From positions 1 through 64,000 of the forward strand of contig JACPVJ010000186.1 in NCBI GenBank assembly GCA_016191785.1: a stretch of DNA of 64,000 nucleotides, given 5' to 3'. The notes under the pieces were generated by a model, which saw only the letters and a program-made list of their open reading frames with translations, had not been told where the DNA came from and did no database searches. The translations under genes and the position numbers were made by a program. Below are positions 25,990-34,743 of the stretch, piece after piece. Position 1 is the first letter of the stretch. Each line of letters starts with the position of its first letter. The DNA comes from Myxococcales bacterium. GTDB lineage: Bacteria > Myxococcota_A > Polyangia > Polyangiales > Polyangiaceae.

Positions 25990-27753
25990 TCATTCGGCCT
26001 TGCGTTCGCTGGGCGTGAGGAACATGCCGCACTTGGGACAGCGCGACGGCTTCGTGTCCGTGACCTCGGGGTGCATCGGACACGAGTACAGCGGTGTCGG
26101 GGCCACTCTGGGCTTCGCGCTGGCGGGCGCGCGCTGGGCAGTGGCCGCCGCCGCCGGCACCGCGACGGAGGGGGCGGCGCTCGGCATGGGAGCCGCCGAC
26201 GCGGCCGGAGCCGGGGCGGACAGCGCGGCGAGCGAGGCTCGGAGCCGTGACTCGGAGTCGACCAGGAAGTTCGCGCGCACCACCACCTTCTCGCCCTCGG
26301 AGAGACCGGAGACGACCTCGACGCCGGTGCCGTCCGAATCGCCGAGAGAAACCTGCCGTGGCGCGAACTTGCCGTCTTGCAGAGCGACGAACACGACCTT
26401 CTGGCTGCCCGAGTCGATCACCGCGTCTTCGGGGATCCGCAGGCCTTCCCGCTCGGCGTTCTCGAGCACCACCTCGCCGAACATCGCCGGCTTGAGCTCC
26501 CCATTCGCGTTGGCGAACTCCAGCCGTAGCTTCACGGTGCGCGTGACCGGATCGAGCACCGGATCCAAGAAGACGGCGCTGCCCTCGAAAACGCGATTCG
26601 GGTACGCCTTCAGCGTCAGCTTGGCGCGCATGCCGAGCTTGACGCGGTGCAGATCGCTCTCGTAGATGTCCGCGAGGACCCACACCTTCGACAGATCCGC
26701 GATCTCGTAAGGCATGGCTCCTTCGTCGAGCTTCATGCCTTCGACGACGTCCTTCTTGATCACGACGCCCGCGATCGGAGAGTGAAACGTGAGCGACTTC
26801 AGGGGCTGCCCGTTCTGCTCGAGCCGCCTGATCGCCGACTTCGGGACGTCCCAGAGCTCCAGCTTTCGCCGTGAAGCCGCCACCAATCCGCTGCTGTCGA
26901 CGGAGAATCCCGACGACGAGCTGAGCGATTTCTGGGTGGACAGGGCGATGCGATACTCCTCCTGCGCAGCCAGGAGCTCGGGGCTGTATCCAGAGAAGAG
27001 GGCGGCGCCTTTGCGCACGGGCTTGCCGACGAAGTCGACGAAGACCCTCTCGACGTAAACCGGAACCTTGATGTTGACGTGGCGCACCCGCGTTTCGTCG
27101 GTCGCGACGCGGCCGACCGTGCGAAAGGTGCCGCTCACCTTGCCGCGCGTGACGGCCACGGTCTTCAGCCCGATCAGCTGCTGCCTCGATGGGTCGATGT
27201 CGACCGTTGCGAGCCCGTCGACCGACGACGCGCCCGCAACGTCGTCGTCCGCATACACGGGAATGAAGTCCATCCCCATCTCGTCCTTGCGCGGGACGGG
27301 CGAGGTCTGCTTCGGATCCATCGGGGAGCGGTAGAGTTTGATCTTCCGCTCCGCCGGCGCGCCCGCGGAGCCCATCTTCACGAGCTTCATGCCGCAGATC
27401 GGGCAGTCACCGGGATGGTCCTGCACGATGGTCGGATGCATCGGGCACTGGTACTGCGCCTTGCTCGAGTCTGCCGCGGCGCCAGAGCCGTGGGTCCGGT
27501 GCGAGACGAAGTAGCCCGCGGCACCCGCCATGGCAGCCGAGACCAGCGCAACGAGCATCAGCGTGAGCCAGCCGAAGGTTCGCGCCGGGCGCTTGACGGC
27601 TGGAGCGACTGGAGGGGCAGCTGGAGCCTCAGGCGGCACAGCCTCGGGCGGTGCAGCCTCGGGCAGCATAGCCTCGGGCGGAGCGGACGGCTCCATCGGT
27701 GCGCTTCGTTCCGGCTCGACGGTTGGCGGTGTAGAGGGGGGCGGCGTGCTCAT
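25990..27753 (-). CDS. CusB-type adaptor with two CPMHP metal-binding domains (set 1)
   Basis: The product has 587 residues. A membrane anchor (TFGWLTLMLVALVSAAMAG) is followed by a first heavy-metal-binding domain (YQCPMHPTIVQDHPGDCPIC) near residue 100 and the membrane-fusion core (VDIDPSRQQLIGLKTVAV, RGKVSGTFRTVGRV). A second CPMHPEVTDTKPSRCPKCGM domain sits at the very C-terminus. The N-terminal part is unusually Pro/Glu/Ala-rich. Adaptors of this type collect periplasmic metal and pass it to the pump. The start overlaps the outer-membrane factor stop, and the pump gene follows 19 bases downstream. Confidence 0.9.
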   Translation of the reverse strand: MSTPPPSTPPTVEPERSAPMEPSAPPEAMLPEAAPPEAVPPEAPAAPPVAPAVKRPARTFGWLTLMLVALVSAAMAGAAGYFVSHRTHGSGAAADSSKAQYQCPMHPTIVQDHPGDCPICGMKLVKMGSAGAPAERKIKLYRSPMDPKQTSPVPRKDEMGMDFIPVYADDDVAGASSVDGLATVDIDPSRQQLIGLKTVAVTRGKVSGTFRTVGRVATDETRVRHVNIKVPVYVERVFVDFVGKPVRKGAALFSGYSPELLAAQEEYRIALSTQKSLSSSSGFSVDSSGLVAASRRKLELWDVPKSAIRRLEQNGQPLKSLTFHSPIAGVVIKKDVVEGMKLDEGAMPYEIADLSKVWVLADIYESDLHRVKLGMRAKLTLKAYPNRVFEGSAVFLDPVLDPVTRTVKLRLEFANANGELKPAMFGEVVLENAEREGLRIPEDAVIDSGSQKVVFVALQDGKFAPRQVSLGDSDGTGVEVVSGLSEGEKVVVRANFLVDSESRLRASLAALSAPAPAASAAPMPSAAPSVAVPAAAATAQRAPASAKPRVAPTPLYSCPMHPEVTDTKPSRCPKCGMFLTPSERKAE

Positions 27754-29174
27754 CGAACCCCCGACATGGTCTCGACGAACGGAACGCGACCGAGCGTGCG
27801 CTCCAGCCTCGCGCGCCGCTTGCCCAGGTCCGCGACCGCGGCGTGGAGCGACAACTCGGCATCGCGCAGGTTTCGCTCGCCGTCCACGACCGCCAGGAAG
27901 CTCGTCCGCCCGGGCGCGAAGTCGACCCGCGCTGCAGTCACCTGCGCCTTGGCGACCGGAAGCACTCGCCCCTCCAAGATCCTCACGACCCGGATGGTCT
28001 CGACCAGGCGCTGGCGTGCCACGCTCACGTCGGCGCGGACGCGGTCCATCAGCCTCGCGCTATCCGCGCGCACCTCCGCCACGCGCGCGTCCGCCTCGTC
28101 GAGCGCTCCACCACGCCGCCCGCGCTGCAGCGGGATTGGCGCCGAGATCCCCAGCATCAACCGACTGTCGGGCATGACCATCGTGTTGTACGAGGCCATC
28201 AGCGTGAAGTCCGGGTAGTACTCCCGCTCTGCGTAGCGCGAGAAGGATTCGGCGGAGCGCTCTCGTGCGCGCAGCGCGCGGAGCTCTGGGCTCGCGGCGA
28301 GCGCGATACGGATGAGCTCCGCCTCCGAGGGAGGCGTGTCCAGACTCAGCGCTGAAGATCTCGGCGGCGGCGGCAAGGGCTCGTTCGGATGGCGATGCAA
28401 CAGCCCGTTCATGCTTGCGACGATGGCTCCGCGATCCGAGCTCAGCATCGCGTCTTGCTCGACGAGTCGCGACAGCTCGACCTCGGCCTGCAGCGGATCC
28501 TGGAGCGACGCCCGGCCCACCGAGAGTTGGACCTCGGCGTTGCTCTTGAGCTCCTTCAATAGATGCTGATGGTGCTCGTTCACCTCCAGCGAGCGGTAGA
28601 CCAGGTAGTAGTCGTCGAAGAGCAGCGAAGCCTCGAGCGCCAGCTCGAGCTCGGTCGTGCGTACGTCGTGTCCGGCCGCATCGCTCTCACGCTCGGCGCT
28701 CTCGCCGAGGCTGGCGCGCTTGCCGGGCCAAGGGAATCGCTGACTCACCTGAACTGTCTGCCCGAACGTCCCGCTGCCGATGGTCAAAGGAGCGAAGCCG
28801 TAGGCCAACTCCGGATCGTCGAGGGCCGAGACCTGCGCTCGGCGTGCCCGCGCTGCGCGGAGCGCGTGACGGCGGGCCTCGACCTCCGGATTGCGGGCAA
28901 TCACCGCTCGAATCAGCGCCGTGCGCGAGAGCACGCCGGAACCCTCGGGTCGCGGTGCCGCGACCGCCTCGCCGTCGCTGGGTACCGCCGCCCCGCTCGC
29001 GCTCGACGCGGGCGAGCCCGGGTCGGTCAAGAGTGCCGTATGCGCCGGCGGTGCCTCAGCCAGCTCACGGGCCGACAGCTGCCCGCTCCCGCTGTCCGCG
29101 GGCGATCGGCTCGGAACGCACGCCAAGAGGAGCGTGGCAACCCCAATCGATGCTGCCCGCAAACTGAAACGCAT
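27750..29174 (-). CDS. TolC-like outer-membrane factor (set 1)
   Basis: The product has 474 residues with a lipoprotein signal (VATLLLACVPS). It has the paired helical repeats of outer-membrane efflux proteins (ARRHALRAARARRAQVSALDD near the N-terminus, KAQVTAARVDFAPGRTSF near the C-terminus). It is first in the set 1 operon and would form the exit duct. A sigma-54-like promoter lies 21 bases before the ATG. Confidence 0.85.
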   Translation of the reverse strand: MRFSLRAASIGVATLLLACVPSRSPADSGSGQLSARELAEAPPAHTALLTDPGSPASSASGAAVPSDGEAVAAPRPEGSGVLSRTALIRAVIARNPEVEARRHALRAARARRAQVSALDDPELAYGFAPLTIGSGTFGQTVQVSQRFPWPGKRASLGESAERESDAAGHDVRTTELELALEASLLFDDYYLVYRSLEVNEHHQHLLKELKSNAEVQLSVGRASLQDPLQAEVELSRLVEQDAMLSSDRGAIVASMNGLLHRHPNEPLPPPPRSSALSLDTPPSEAELIRIALAASPELRALRARERSAESFSRYAEREYYPDFTLMASYNTMVMPDSRLMLGISAPIPLQRGRRGGALDEADARVAEVRADSARLMDRVRADVSVARQRLVETIRVVRILEGRVLPVAKAQVTAARVDFAPGRTSFLAVVDGERNLRDAELSLHAAVADLGKRRARLERTLGRVPFVETMSGVR

Positions 29175-29194
29175 GTTGACTGGGGGGCGCTACT

Positions 29195-29208
29195 GCAAGT
29201 CGCAGGCC
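29195..29208 (-). promoter_or_regulatory. Sigma-54 type -24/-12 promoter for efflux set 1
   Basis: TGGCCTGCGACTTGCA on the minus strand. The predicted start is near 29,183, nine bases before ATG 29,174. No complete palindrome was found close upstream. Confidence 0.55.
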
Positions 29209-29237
29209 ACCCCGCTCAGTCACTCACACGCCAGCGT

Positions 29238-29597
29238 TCAAGGCTTTCCCGACATCTCGTTCGAGTACGGCGAGTAGTCCGCTGCCTTCTTGCACCTCAG
29301 CCGGTACGTGTACGTCTTGGTCGTGTCGGTCGCGGTGCCGTCCATCTTGTTGTCCACGCTGCCCGGCGCGCTGAAGACTGGCGCGTAGGCTTCGGTGTCG
29401 GTCTTGCGCTCTGCATCGGTACTGTCGCAATCGTGCTGGTGGTTCGTCCAGGTGAGGTGCAGCGCGCCGGTCATCGGAACCACCTGCGTGAGCTGCGGGG
29501 CTTCGAGCGCGGTGGCCTTGGCGGCCGCCGCGTCGTCCTCCGAGCTGCACGCGAGGGGCAAAAGCAGGCAAGCGATGGGCAAGAGATGAGCTTTCAT
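29238..29597 (-). CDS. Small lipoprotein with a fibronectin-III-like segment
   Basis: The product has 119 residues from ATG 29597. The lipobox is LLPLAC. The mature part has LEAPQLTQVVPMTGALHLTW and a late KTYTYRLRCKKAADYSPYSN, resembling a fibronectin type III-like beta sandwich. His and Cys residues are present (TNHQHDCDS). It lies just upstream of efflux set 1. Binding of metal or of another envelope protein is possible but not shown. Confidence 0.55.
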   Translation of the reverse strand: MKAHLLPIACLLLPLACSSEDDAAAAKATALEAPQLTQVVPMTGALHLTWTNHQHDCDSTDAERKTDTEAYAPVFSAPGSVDNKMDGTATDTTKTYTYRLRCKKAADYSPYSNEMSGKP

Positions 29598-29639
29598 GTT
29601 TCGCCCTGCCACACCTATCACCACCGTCCGGCGCAGTCT

Positions 29640-29656
29640 GTGACCATTGGGCTCAC
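29640..29656. promoter_or_regulatory. 17-bp palindrome (GTGAC-N7-CTCAC), first of a pair
   Basis: GTGACCATTGGGCTCAC has one mismatch in the right arm. It lies exactly 30 bases from the next copy and 85 bases before the -24 element at 29,742. Confidence 0.5.
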
Positions 29657-29669
29657 GATCCGACGTGGT

Positions 29670-29686
29670 GTGACGGCGCCGGTCAC
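29670..29686. promoter_or_regulatory. 17-bp palindrome GTGAC-N7-GTCAC, second of a pair
   Basis: GTGACGGCGCCGGTCAC, 55 bases before the -24 element at 29,742 that serves the plus-strand gene. Confidence 0.7.
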
Positions 29687-29741
29687 ATTCGTTGGCGTCG
29701 TCTCACCAGCGCGACCTGCTTCTCTCCATGCGCGGGCCCTC

Positions 29742-29755
29742 GGCACGATGCTTGC
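29742..29755 (+). promoter_or_regulatory. Sigma-54 type -24/-12 promoter
   Basis: CGGCACGATGCTTGCG is a strong match. The -12 C at 29,755 is 20 bases before GTG 29,775. Confidence 0.7.
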
Positions 29756-29774
29756 GTAGGCGCCAGCCCTTCAC

Positions 29775-30389
29775 GTGGCGTACATCCACCACCTCGTCGT
29801 CCACTTCGCAATCTCGCTCGCGGTCATCGCCGCGCCCTGCTGGCTGATCGCATGGCGCAGGCAGGGAGACTGGCTTCCAGCAGCGCGCGGCCTCGCGCTC
29901 GCTGCAGCGGCGGCCAGCGTCATCGCGGCGGCCAGCGGCCTGCTGTCGGCGTCACATGTGATCGAAATGGGCGGAGACCCCGAGCGGATCGCCATCCATC
30001 GCAACCTCGCGCTCGGAGGCGCGGCCGTCATGCTGGTCACCGCCGTGCTGAGCTTCCTCGACTCACGACGTGACGCGAAGCGCTGGTCGACCGTCGTGGC
30101 GTCGGTGCTCGCGGCCACAGGCCTGAGCGTGGCTGCTCACTTCGGCGCCGACATGCTGCATCCGGGGCTGGCTCCATGGTCGCGCGAGCCCCACCACCAC
30201 GGGCCTTCGACCCAGGCCACACAGCACGCGCATCCGGACGAAGGACCCGCGGTGGGGTCCGCTGCGGCTCGAGCCCCAGCAGCGCCCACGGCTTCGGCGC
30301 CCGCCGCCATCAGCGCAGCCGCGCCTGCGGCTTCGGGCTCCTCCCCTCCTGCCGTCCCACCTCATGACCACTCGCAGCACCGGCACTGA
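29775..30389 (+). CDS. DUF2231-type membrane protein with His-rich tail
   Basis: The product has 204 residues from GTG 29775. The start YIHHLVVHFAISLAVIAAPC and three further hydrophobic segments (near residues 38, 70 and 98) match the four-helix DUF2231 layout, whose conserved His residues suggest heme or metal binding. The C-terminal third is an Ala/Pro linker with HAHPDEGP and a final PHDHSQHRH, consistent with metal capture. It has two palindromes and a sigma-54 promoter directly upstream. Confidence 0.65.
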   Translation: MAYIHHLVVHFAISLAVIAAPCWLIAWRRQGDWLPAARGLALAAAAASVIAAASGLLSASHVIEMGGDPERIAIHRNLALGGAAVMLVTAVLSFLDSRRDAKRWSTVVASVLAATGLSVAAHFGADMLHPGLAPWSREPHHHGPSTQATQHAHPDEGPAVGSAAARAPAAPTASAPAAISAAAPAASGSSPPAVPPHDHSQHRH

Positions 30390-30396
30390 GGTCGCG

Positions 30397-31614
30397 TCAG
30401 ATTGGGTCGATGCGTCGCACCTCGCCGCTGAGCATGTCCACGAAGTACACCTTTTTGTCTGGGCCAACGGTGACCCCAGCAAGCGTCCTCGGAGGGAGGC
30501 CCGTTTCCAGCGTCCGCACGAGCTTACCCGTGAGATCGAAAGCGTGGATCCGACTGCTTGCGTTGTCGGTAACGAAAAGCAAGTCGGCGAACCACTCGAT
30601 TCCGCTGGGCGCTTCGAGCGTTCCAGGTGGAACGACGTCCACCAGGCCGACCAACTCCACGTAGTCGTGGGCCTGGACGGGATCGAATACCTCGAACTGG
30701 TCACTCGCCACGATACCAGCCGCGGTGTCGAGGCTGACCACGCGATGATTCCCGGTATCCGCGATGTACAGAGTCTTGCGTGCCGAATCGAACGTCAGGT
30801 GACTCGGGACTTCCGGCATGCGCGCCACCTGACCCAGCACGTATCGGTAGATTTCCCCGTCGGAGTGGTCCGCGCCACCGGGTTCGTGCGGGCTCTTGAA
30901 GTCGTATTTGTCGATCGCCCCAGCGTCGCCGTTGAACGCCCAGTAGACAGCGTCACTCTGGTGGGCGACTCCCATACCGAATGGCGTCGCGTGCAGCATG
31001 TCGAGATGCGAGCCATTCTGACCTGGCTCCTGAATGGCGAAAATCGTGGGGTCCGAGGACCACCACGTCACCCCCATGTACGGGGTCGGGTCGTCCTCGA
31101 GGTTTGCGCTGCGCGCTTCGCCGCACGTCGCGAACGTATCGTCGACACCGAACGCAATCGCGGTCGGGCGCCGCATGAAATGCCAGGCGTTCGGATCTTG
31201 CTTCCACTTCGCGGTGGGAGCCGCGCCGGTCGCCCCGCTCACAATCGCGACGCTCCCCTCGTTCGAGGCGCAGCCCGTCTTGTCCGTGCTCGTGCACGGC
31301 TCGCCTTCGTAGCGTTCGCGAAGCAGCACCCAGAGCTCGTCGCGAGTCGGATGAAACGCCAGGTCGGTAGCGCTCCGCGCCCCTTGGGGTTGGTACACGG
31401 TCGTGAGCTTCACCGACGACGGCGAGCCATCGCCCTCGCCCAGCTGCCAGCCCGGCGCGGCCGCGCTTCCACCAGCACCAGCGGCGCCGCTCGCACCTCC
31501 AGTTCCCGACCCAGCCGCGCCGCCCGCGCCCTGGTTCTTGCTCGACTCGCTCGAGCAAGCGCTCGTGAAGACGAAGAGGGCCGCGAGCGCGCTCGGTCCG
31601 ATCCAGCCGTGCAT
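30397..31614 (-). CDS. NHL/beta-propeller-like lipoprotein
   Basis: The product has 405 residues from ATG 31614. The lipoprotein signal ends LFVFTSAC, followed by a Gly/Ala linker (GAGGAAGSGTGGASG). The body has propeller-type repeats (KTLYIADTGNHRVVSLDTAAG, DLLFVTDNASSRIHAFDLTG, KKVYFVDMLSGEVRRIDP) as in NHL-repeat proteins. Likely surface or periplasmic; the ligand is unknown. It ends seven bases after the convergent DUF2231 gene. Confidence 0.65.
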   Translation of the reverse strand: MHGWIGPSALAALFVFTSACSSESSKNQGAGGAAGSGTGGASGAAGAGGSAAAPGWQLGEGDGSPSSVKLTTVYQPQGARSATDLAFHPTRDELWVLLRERYEGEPCTSTDKTGCASNEGSVAIVSGATGAAPTAKWKQDPNAWHFMRRPTAIAFGVDDTFATCGEARSANLEDDPTPYMGVTWWSSDPTIFAIQEPGQNGSHLDMLHATPFGMGVAHQSDAVYWAFNGDAGAIDKYDFKSPHEPGGADHSDGEIYRYVLGQVARMPEVPSHLTFDSARKTLYIADTGNHRVVSLDTAAGIVASDQFEVFDPVQAHDYVELVGLVDVVPPGTLEAPSGIEWFADLLFVTDNASSRIHAFDLTGKLVRTLETGLPPRTLAGVTVGPDKKVYFVDMLSGEVRRIDPI

Positions 31615-31691
31615 GAACGCGCCGTAGCATGAGCGACGCGGTGTCGCCAAGACCGCTCGCGCTCGGGTTTCGGCCGAGTCGCTCTGGGTGT

Positions 31692-31708
31692 GTGACCGAA
31701 GGAATCAC
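31692..31708. promoter_or_regulatory. 17-bp palindrome GTGAC-N7-ATCAC
   Basis: GTGACCGAAGGAATCAC lies between the divergent NHL-like lipoprotein and the patatin-YHS gene. No full -24/-12 match was found; a lone TTGCT ends 14 bases before ATG 31,831. Confidence 0.5.
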
Positions 31709-31830
31709 AGCACGCTGGGGGTCGCCGCCCGCACTGCGGCATGCGCTGGACACGGGATCTACGAAGCAGGCCTCCGGCGTGATCTGGCGTAGCGCCTCCG
31801 GCAACGGAGAGCATTGCTCCGTCGTCGGGT

Positions 31831-32904
31831 ATGGCTCGTGCTTCCGATCCGAAAGCGATGTCTTCCCTCCGCATCGCGTTGGTCCTGTCTGGAGGCGCGG
31901 CCCGCGGCTTGGCACACATCGGCGTGCTGGAAGCGCTGGAGCACGAAGGTATCGCGCCGTGTTGTCTGGTCGGGAGCAGCATGGGCGGCCTCATCGGTGC
32001 GCTCAGCGCCGCGGGGCGTACGCCCGGCGAGATCGCCAGCATCGCCCGCCACTTTCGCTTCCCCTGGTGGTTCGTGCCCGGCGCGATCGTGTCGTGGGAT
32101 TCGATCTTCCCTTCTGCGGCGGAGGCGCTCGAAGGTCTGGAGTTCGACGCTTTGCCGCGGCAGCTCCTGCTCGCAGCCGTCGACGTCGAGCAGGGATGCC
32201 AGGTGGTCCTGAGCGCCGGCGCGGTGCTCCCGGCCACGCGCGCCACGTGTGCCGTGCCCGGCGTGCTCGCTCCGGTCCGCCTCGGCGGCCGTTGGCTCAT
32301 CGACGGCGGCGTCATGAACATGCTGCCAGTGGACGTCGCGTCGCTGGCGGCGGCGGACCTCGTGATCGGGGTCCGCGCGCGCTCGAACACCGCTCGGAGG
32401 ATGCCCGCGCTCGACTGGCGTCTGACCTCGTGGCTGGCCCGCCTGGGCCGTGTGCTGCCGAATCCGGCGACCGCCAAGGTGTCGTTCGAGATCCTCGTTC
32501 GCGCGGCCGAGATAGCTCTCGACCAGTCGGCGACGCTCGCGGCGTCGATGGTCTGGCCGGATCTGATGATCGACGTCGACGTCGGGAACGTCGGGGTGCG
32601 GGACTTCGACCGGCTGGACGAAGCGGTGCGCGCTGGTCGCGTGGCGGCGGAGCGCGCGCTGCCCAAGCTCGAGCGCCTGCTCGCGACCACCGAAGCGACC
32701 GTGCCGGGCGCGTGGGCTTCGGCCGCGCTCGAGCTCGACCCGGTGTGCGGGATGGTCACGCATCCAGCGCGGGCGCGCGCCAGTTCGTCGCACCTCGCCA
32801 GGACGTACTATTTCTGCTCGACGACCTGCCGCGAGGCCTTCGAGCGCGATCCAGCGGGATACCTGGCGGCGCCCAGCGCGGAATGCGCTGACCGAAACTC
32901 GTGA
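31831..32904 (+). CDS. Patatin-like phospholipase fused to a YHS metal-binding domain
   Basis: The product has 357 residues (ATG 31858 is an alternative start). Residues 10-260 are a patatin-type hydrolase: LVLSGGAARGLAHIGVL (oxyanion hole), GSSMGG (nucleophile Ser, near residue 50) and DGGVMNMLP (catalytic Asp). The C-terminus is a complete YHS domain: LDPVCGMVTHPARAR then YYFCSTTCREAFERDPAGYL, which binds metal through its Cys residues. There is no signal peptide. Patatin enzymes cleave lipid acyl chains; the YHS part may make this activity or localisation metal-dependent. I am not aware of this fusion as a described type. Confidence 0.8.
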   Translation: MARASDPKAMSSLRIALVLSGGAARGLAHIGVLEALEHEGIAPCCLVGSSMGGLIGALSAAGRTPGEIASIARHFRFPWWFVPGAIVSWDSIFPSAAEALEGLEFDALPRQLLLAAVDVEQGCQVVLSAGAVLPATRATCAVPGVLAPVRLGGRWLIDGGVMNMLPVDVASLAAADLVIGVRARSNTARRMPALDWRLTSWLARLGRVLPNPATAKVSFEILVRAAEIALDQSATLAASMVWPDLMIDVDVGNVGVRDFDRLDEAVRAGRVAAERALPKLERLLATTEATVPGAWASAALELDPVCGMVTHPARARASSSHLARTYYFCSTTCREAFERDPAGYLAAPSAECADRNS

Positions 32905-33030
32905 CCAGGCGGCCAACGATTTCGAGTGGTGTGTGACGCCAGTCGCGTTCGCCAGCGTGGTCCGCCCGACATGAGGCCCCGCTTTCCGCTGCACGCTGCT
33001 CCCGGTGGCCACGACAACCACTGAGCGAGC

Positions 33031-33047
33031 GTGACCGTCATGGTCAC
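33031..33047. promoter_or_regulatory. 17-bp palindrome GTGAC-N7-GTCAC
   Basis: GTGACCGTCATGGTCAC lies only 8 bases before the -24 element at 33,056, closer than at the other promoters. Confidence 0.65.
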
Positions 33048-33055
33048 GGACTGCC

Positions 33056-33069
33056 GGCACGGCTGTTGC
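33056..33069 (+). promoter_or_regulatory. Sigma-54 type -24/-12 promoter
   Basis: CGGCACGGCTGTTGCT, identical to the promoter at 41,919-41,932. The -12 C is 14 bases before ATG 33,083. Confidence 0.75.
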
Positions 33070-33082
33070 TAGCTTCGAGCAC

Positions 33083-33337
33083 ATGAAACAGCGACTCTCG
33101 AGTATGGCGCTGGCAATCGTCCTCACGGTGTTTCCGGCGGCTTGTGAGAAAAAGTCGAGCACTTTGCCCCCGCAGCATGATGGACACGCGAGCAGCGCGA
33201 CGCCTGCGGCGTCACCGGTCGCCACGGTGTACGCGTGCCCGATGCATCCCGAGGTGATGGACACGAAGGCCTCCGCCTGTCCCAAGTGCGGGATGACGCT
33301 GGTCGCCGTGCAGCCCGACGGGGGCGCGACGAAATGA
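33083..33337 (+). CDS. CPMHP-type metal-binding lipoprotein
   Basis: The product has 84 residues. The signal (MALAIVLTVFPAAC) gives a lipid-anchored Cys. The mature part is a short linker with His (PPQHDGHASS) and one heavy-metal-binding unit, YACPMHPEVMDTKASACPKC followed by GMTLV. It is intact, unlike the similar gene at 21,763-22,004. The ATG at 33,104 is an alternative start if the leaderless one is not used. It overlaps the multicopper oxidase gene by four bases, so it probably supplies or guards copper for that enzyme. Confidence 0.8.
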   Translation: MKQRLSSMALAIVLTVFPAACEKKSSTLPPQHDGHASSATPAASPVATVYACPMHPEVMDTKASACPKCGMTLVAVQPDGGATK

Positions 33338-34734
33338 GATCGTCGCTGGCCGGAGCGGCGCTAATCCTGATGGCGCTCACTTTGCTGGGCTGCGGCGAGG
33401 AGACTCCCGAGGGAGCTTCGCCCGATCCATGGGAAGCGGTCGAGTTGCCGCGCGCGAAGGATCTCGACCCGTCGCCGGGTGTGTTCGAGCTCGAGCTGGA
33501 GGCTGGGGTGGGCAAGGCCAGATACGTGGCTGCGGGAACAACGCCCGTATGGACCTACAACGGGACGTCCCCGGGGCCGCTGATCGAGCTCGCAGTTGGG
33601 GATCGCCTCAAGGCTCACTTCAGCAACGCGCTGCCGGAGGAGACGACCGTTCACTGGCACGGGCTGCGCATTCCGGCGGCCATGGATGGCACCATGGCCA
33701 TGCAGAACCCGACGCAGCCGGGCGGGACGTTCGAGTACGAGTTCGTGGTCAAGGACGCCGGGTTGTTTTGGTTCCACCCGCACGTTCGGTCCGACGAGCA
33801 GGTCGAGAAAGGGCTCTACGCGCCGATCGTGGTGCGAGGGCCGAACGAGCCCAGCGCGGACCGCGAAGTCGTCTGGATGCTGGACGACGTCGCGCTCGAA
33901 GCCGACGGCTCGCGGCCGGAGTACCTCGACGACGAGTCGAAGATGCTCGGTCGCCACGGTGACACGCTGCTAGTGAACGGCGTCGTCTCGCCCACGGTGG
34001 AGGTGCAAGCCGGAGAGCTCCTGCGCATGCGCCTGGTCAACGCTGCCAACGGGCGCTTCTTCAATCTGGCCATGTCAGGGCAGACCTTCCGCGTGATCGG
34101 AAGCGACGGCGGCTTCGTGCCAAAACCCTACGACACGGACCGCGTGTTGATCGCCCCGGGCGAGCGCTACGACGTCATGCTCGTCGTCTCGGCCGAGCCA
34201 GGCGAGAAGCTCGAGCTGACCAACGAGCCCTACGAGCGCGGACACGGCACGGCTGAGGACCCGCCGATGCGGGTCGCGACTCTGCGCATCTCCAAGCAGC
34301 CGGCCCTCGAGGGGCGCGTGTTGCCGGCGGCGTTCCCGGACATCGAGAAGCTACCCGCGCAGGCGGTCGATTTCCCGATCGTGCTGAATGAAGCGATGGT
34401 CGGCGCCGACATGGCGTTCACCGTGAACGGCAAGGCGTTTCCCGACGTCGCGACGTTGAGTGTTCCGAACGGCTCGCTTCGCGTTCTCGGCGTGTCCAAC
34501 GAGAGCGAGATGGACCACCCGTTCCACTTGCACGGGTTCTTTTTCCAGGTGCTCGCAAAGAACGGCATGCCGATGGGCGCCGATACCCTAGCCAACAAGG
34601 ACACCATCATCGTTCCTGCGAAGGGATCGCTCGACTTGATCGCCCGTTTCGACGAGCCCGGAATGTGGATGTATCACTGCCACATCCTCGAGCATGCCGA
34701 AGGGGGCATGGCTGGCTTGATCCAGGTGGAGTGA
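33334..34734 (+). CDS. Multicopper oxidase lipoprotein
   Basis: The product has 466 residues from ATG 33334. The signal ALILMALTLLGC ends in a lipobox. All four copper motifs are present: TVHWHGLRIP (near residue 107), LFWFHPHVRSD (near 147), MDHPFHLHGFFF (near 393) and MWMYHCHILEHAEGGM at the C-terminus, which binds the type 1 and trinuclear copper. It resembles CueO/SufI-like three-domain oxidases that convert Cu(I) to less toxic Cu(II). It is co-translated with the metal-binding lipoprotein. Confidence 0.9.
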   Translation: MRSSLAGAALILMALTLLGCGEETPEGASPDPWEAVELPRAKDLDPSPGVFELELEAGVGKARYVAAGTTPVWTYNGTSPGPLIELAVGDRLKAHFSNALPEETTVHWHGLRIPAAMDGTMAMQNPTQPGGTFEYEFVVKDAGLFWFHPHVRSDEQVEKGLYAPIVVRGPNEPSADREVVWMLDDVALEADGSRPEYLDDESKMLGRHGDTLLVNGVVSPTVEVQAGELLRMRLVNAANGRFFNLAMSGQTFRVIGSDGGFVPKPYDTDRVLIAPGERYDVMLVVSAEPGEKLELTNEPYERGHGTAEDPPMRVATLRISKQPALEGRVLPAAFPDIEKLPAQAVDFPIVLNEAMVGADMAFTVNGKAFPDVATLSVPNGSLRVLGVSNESEMDHPFHLHGFFFQVLAKNGMPMGADTLANKDTIIVPAKGSLDLIARFDEPGMWMYHCHILEHAEGGMAGLIQVE

Positions 34735-34743
34735 GCGGCGGGC

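Noticed and set aside
31708-31831. Sigma-54 promoter for the patatin-YHS gene
   Set aside because: TTGCT lies at the right distance from the ATG, but the GG is four bases too far upstream.
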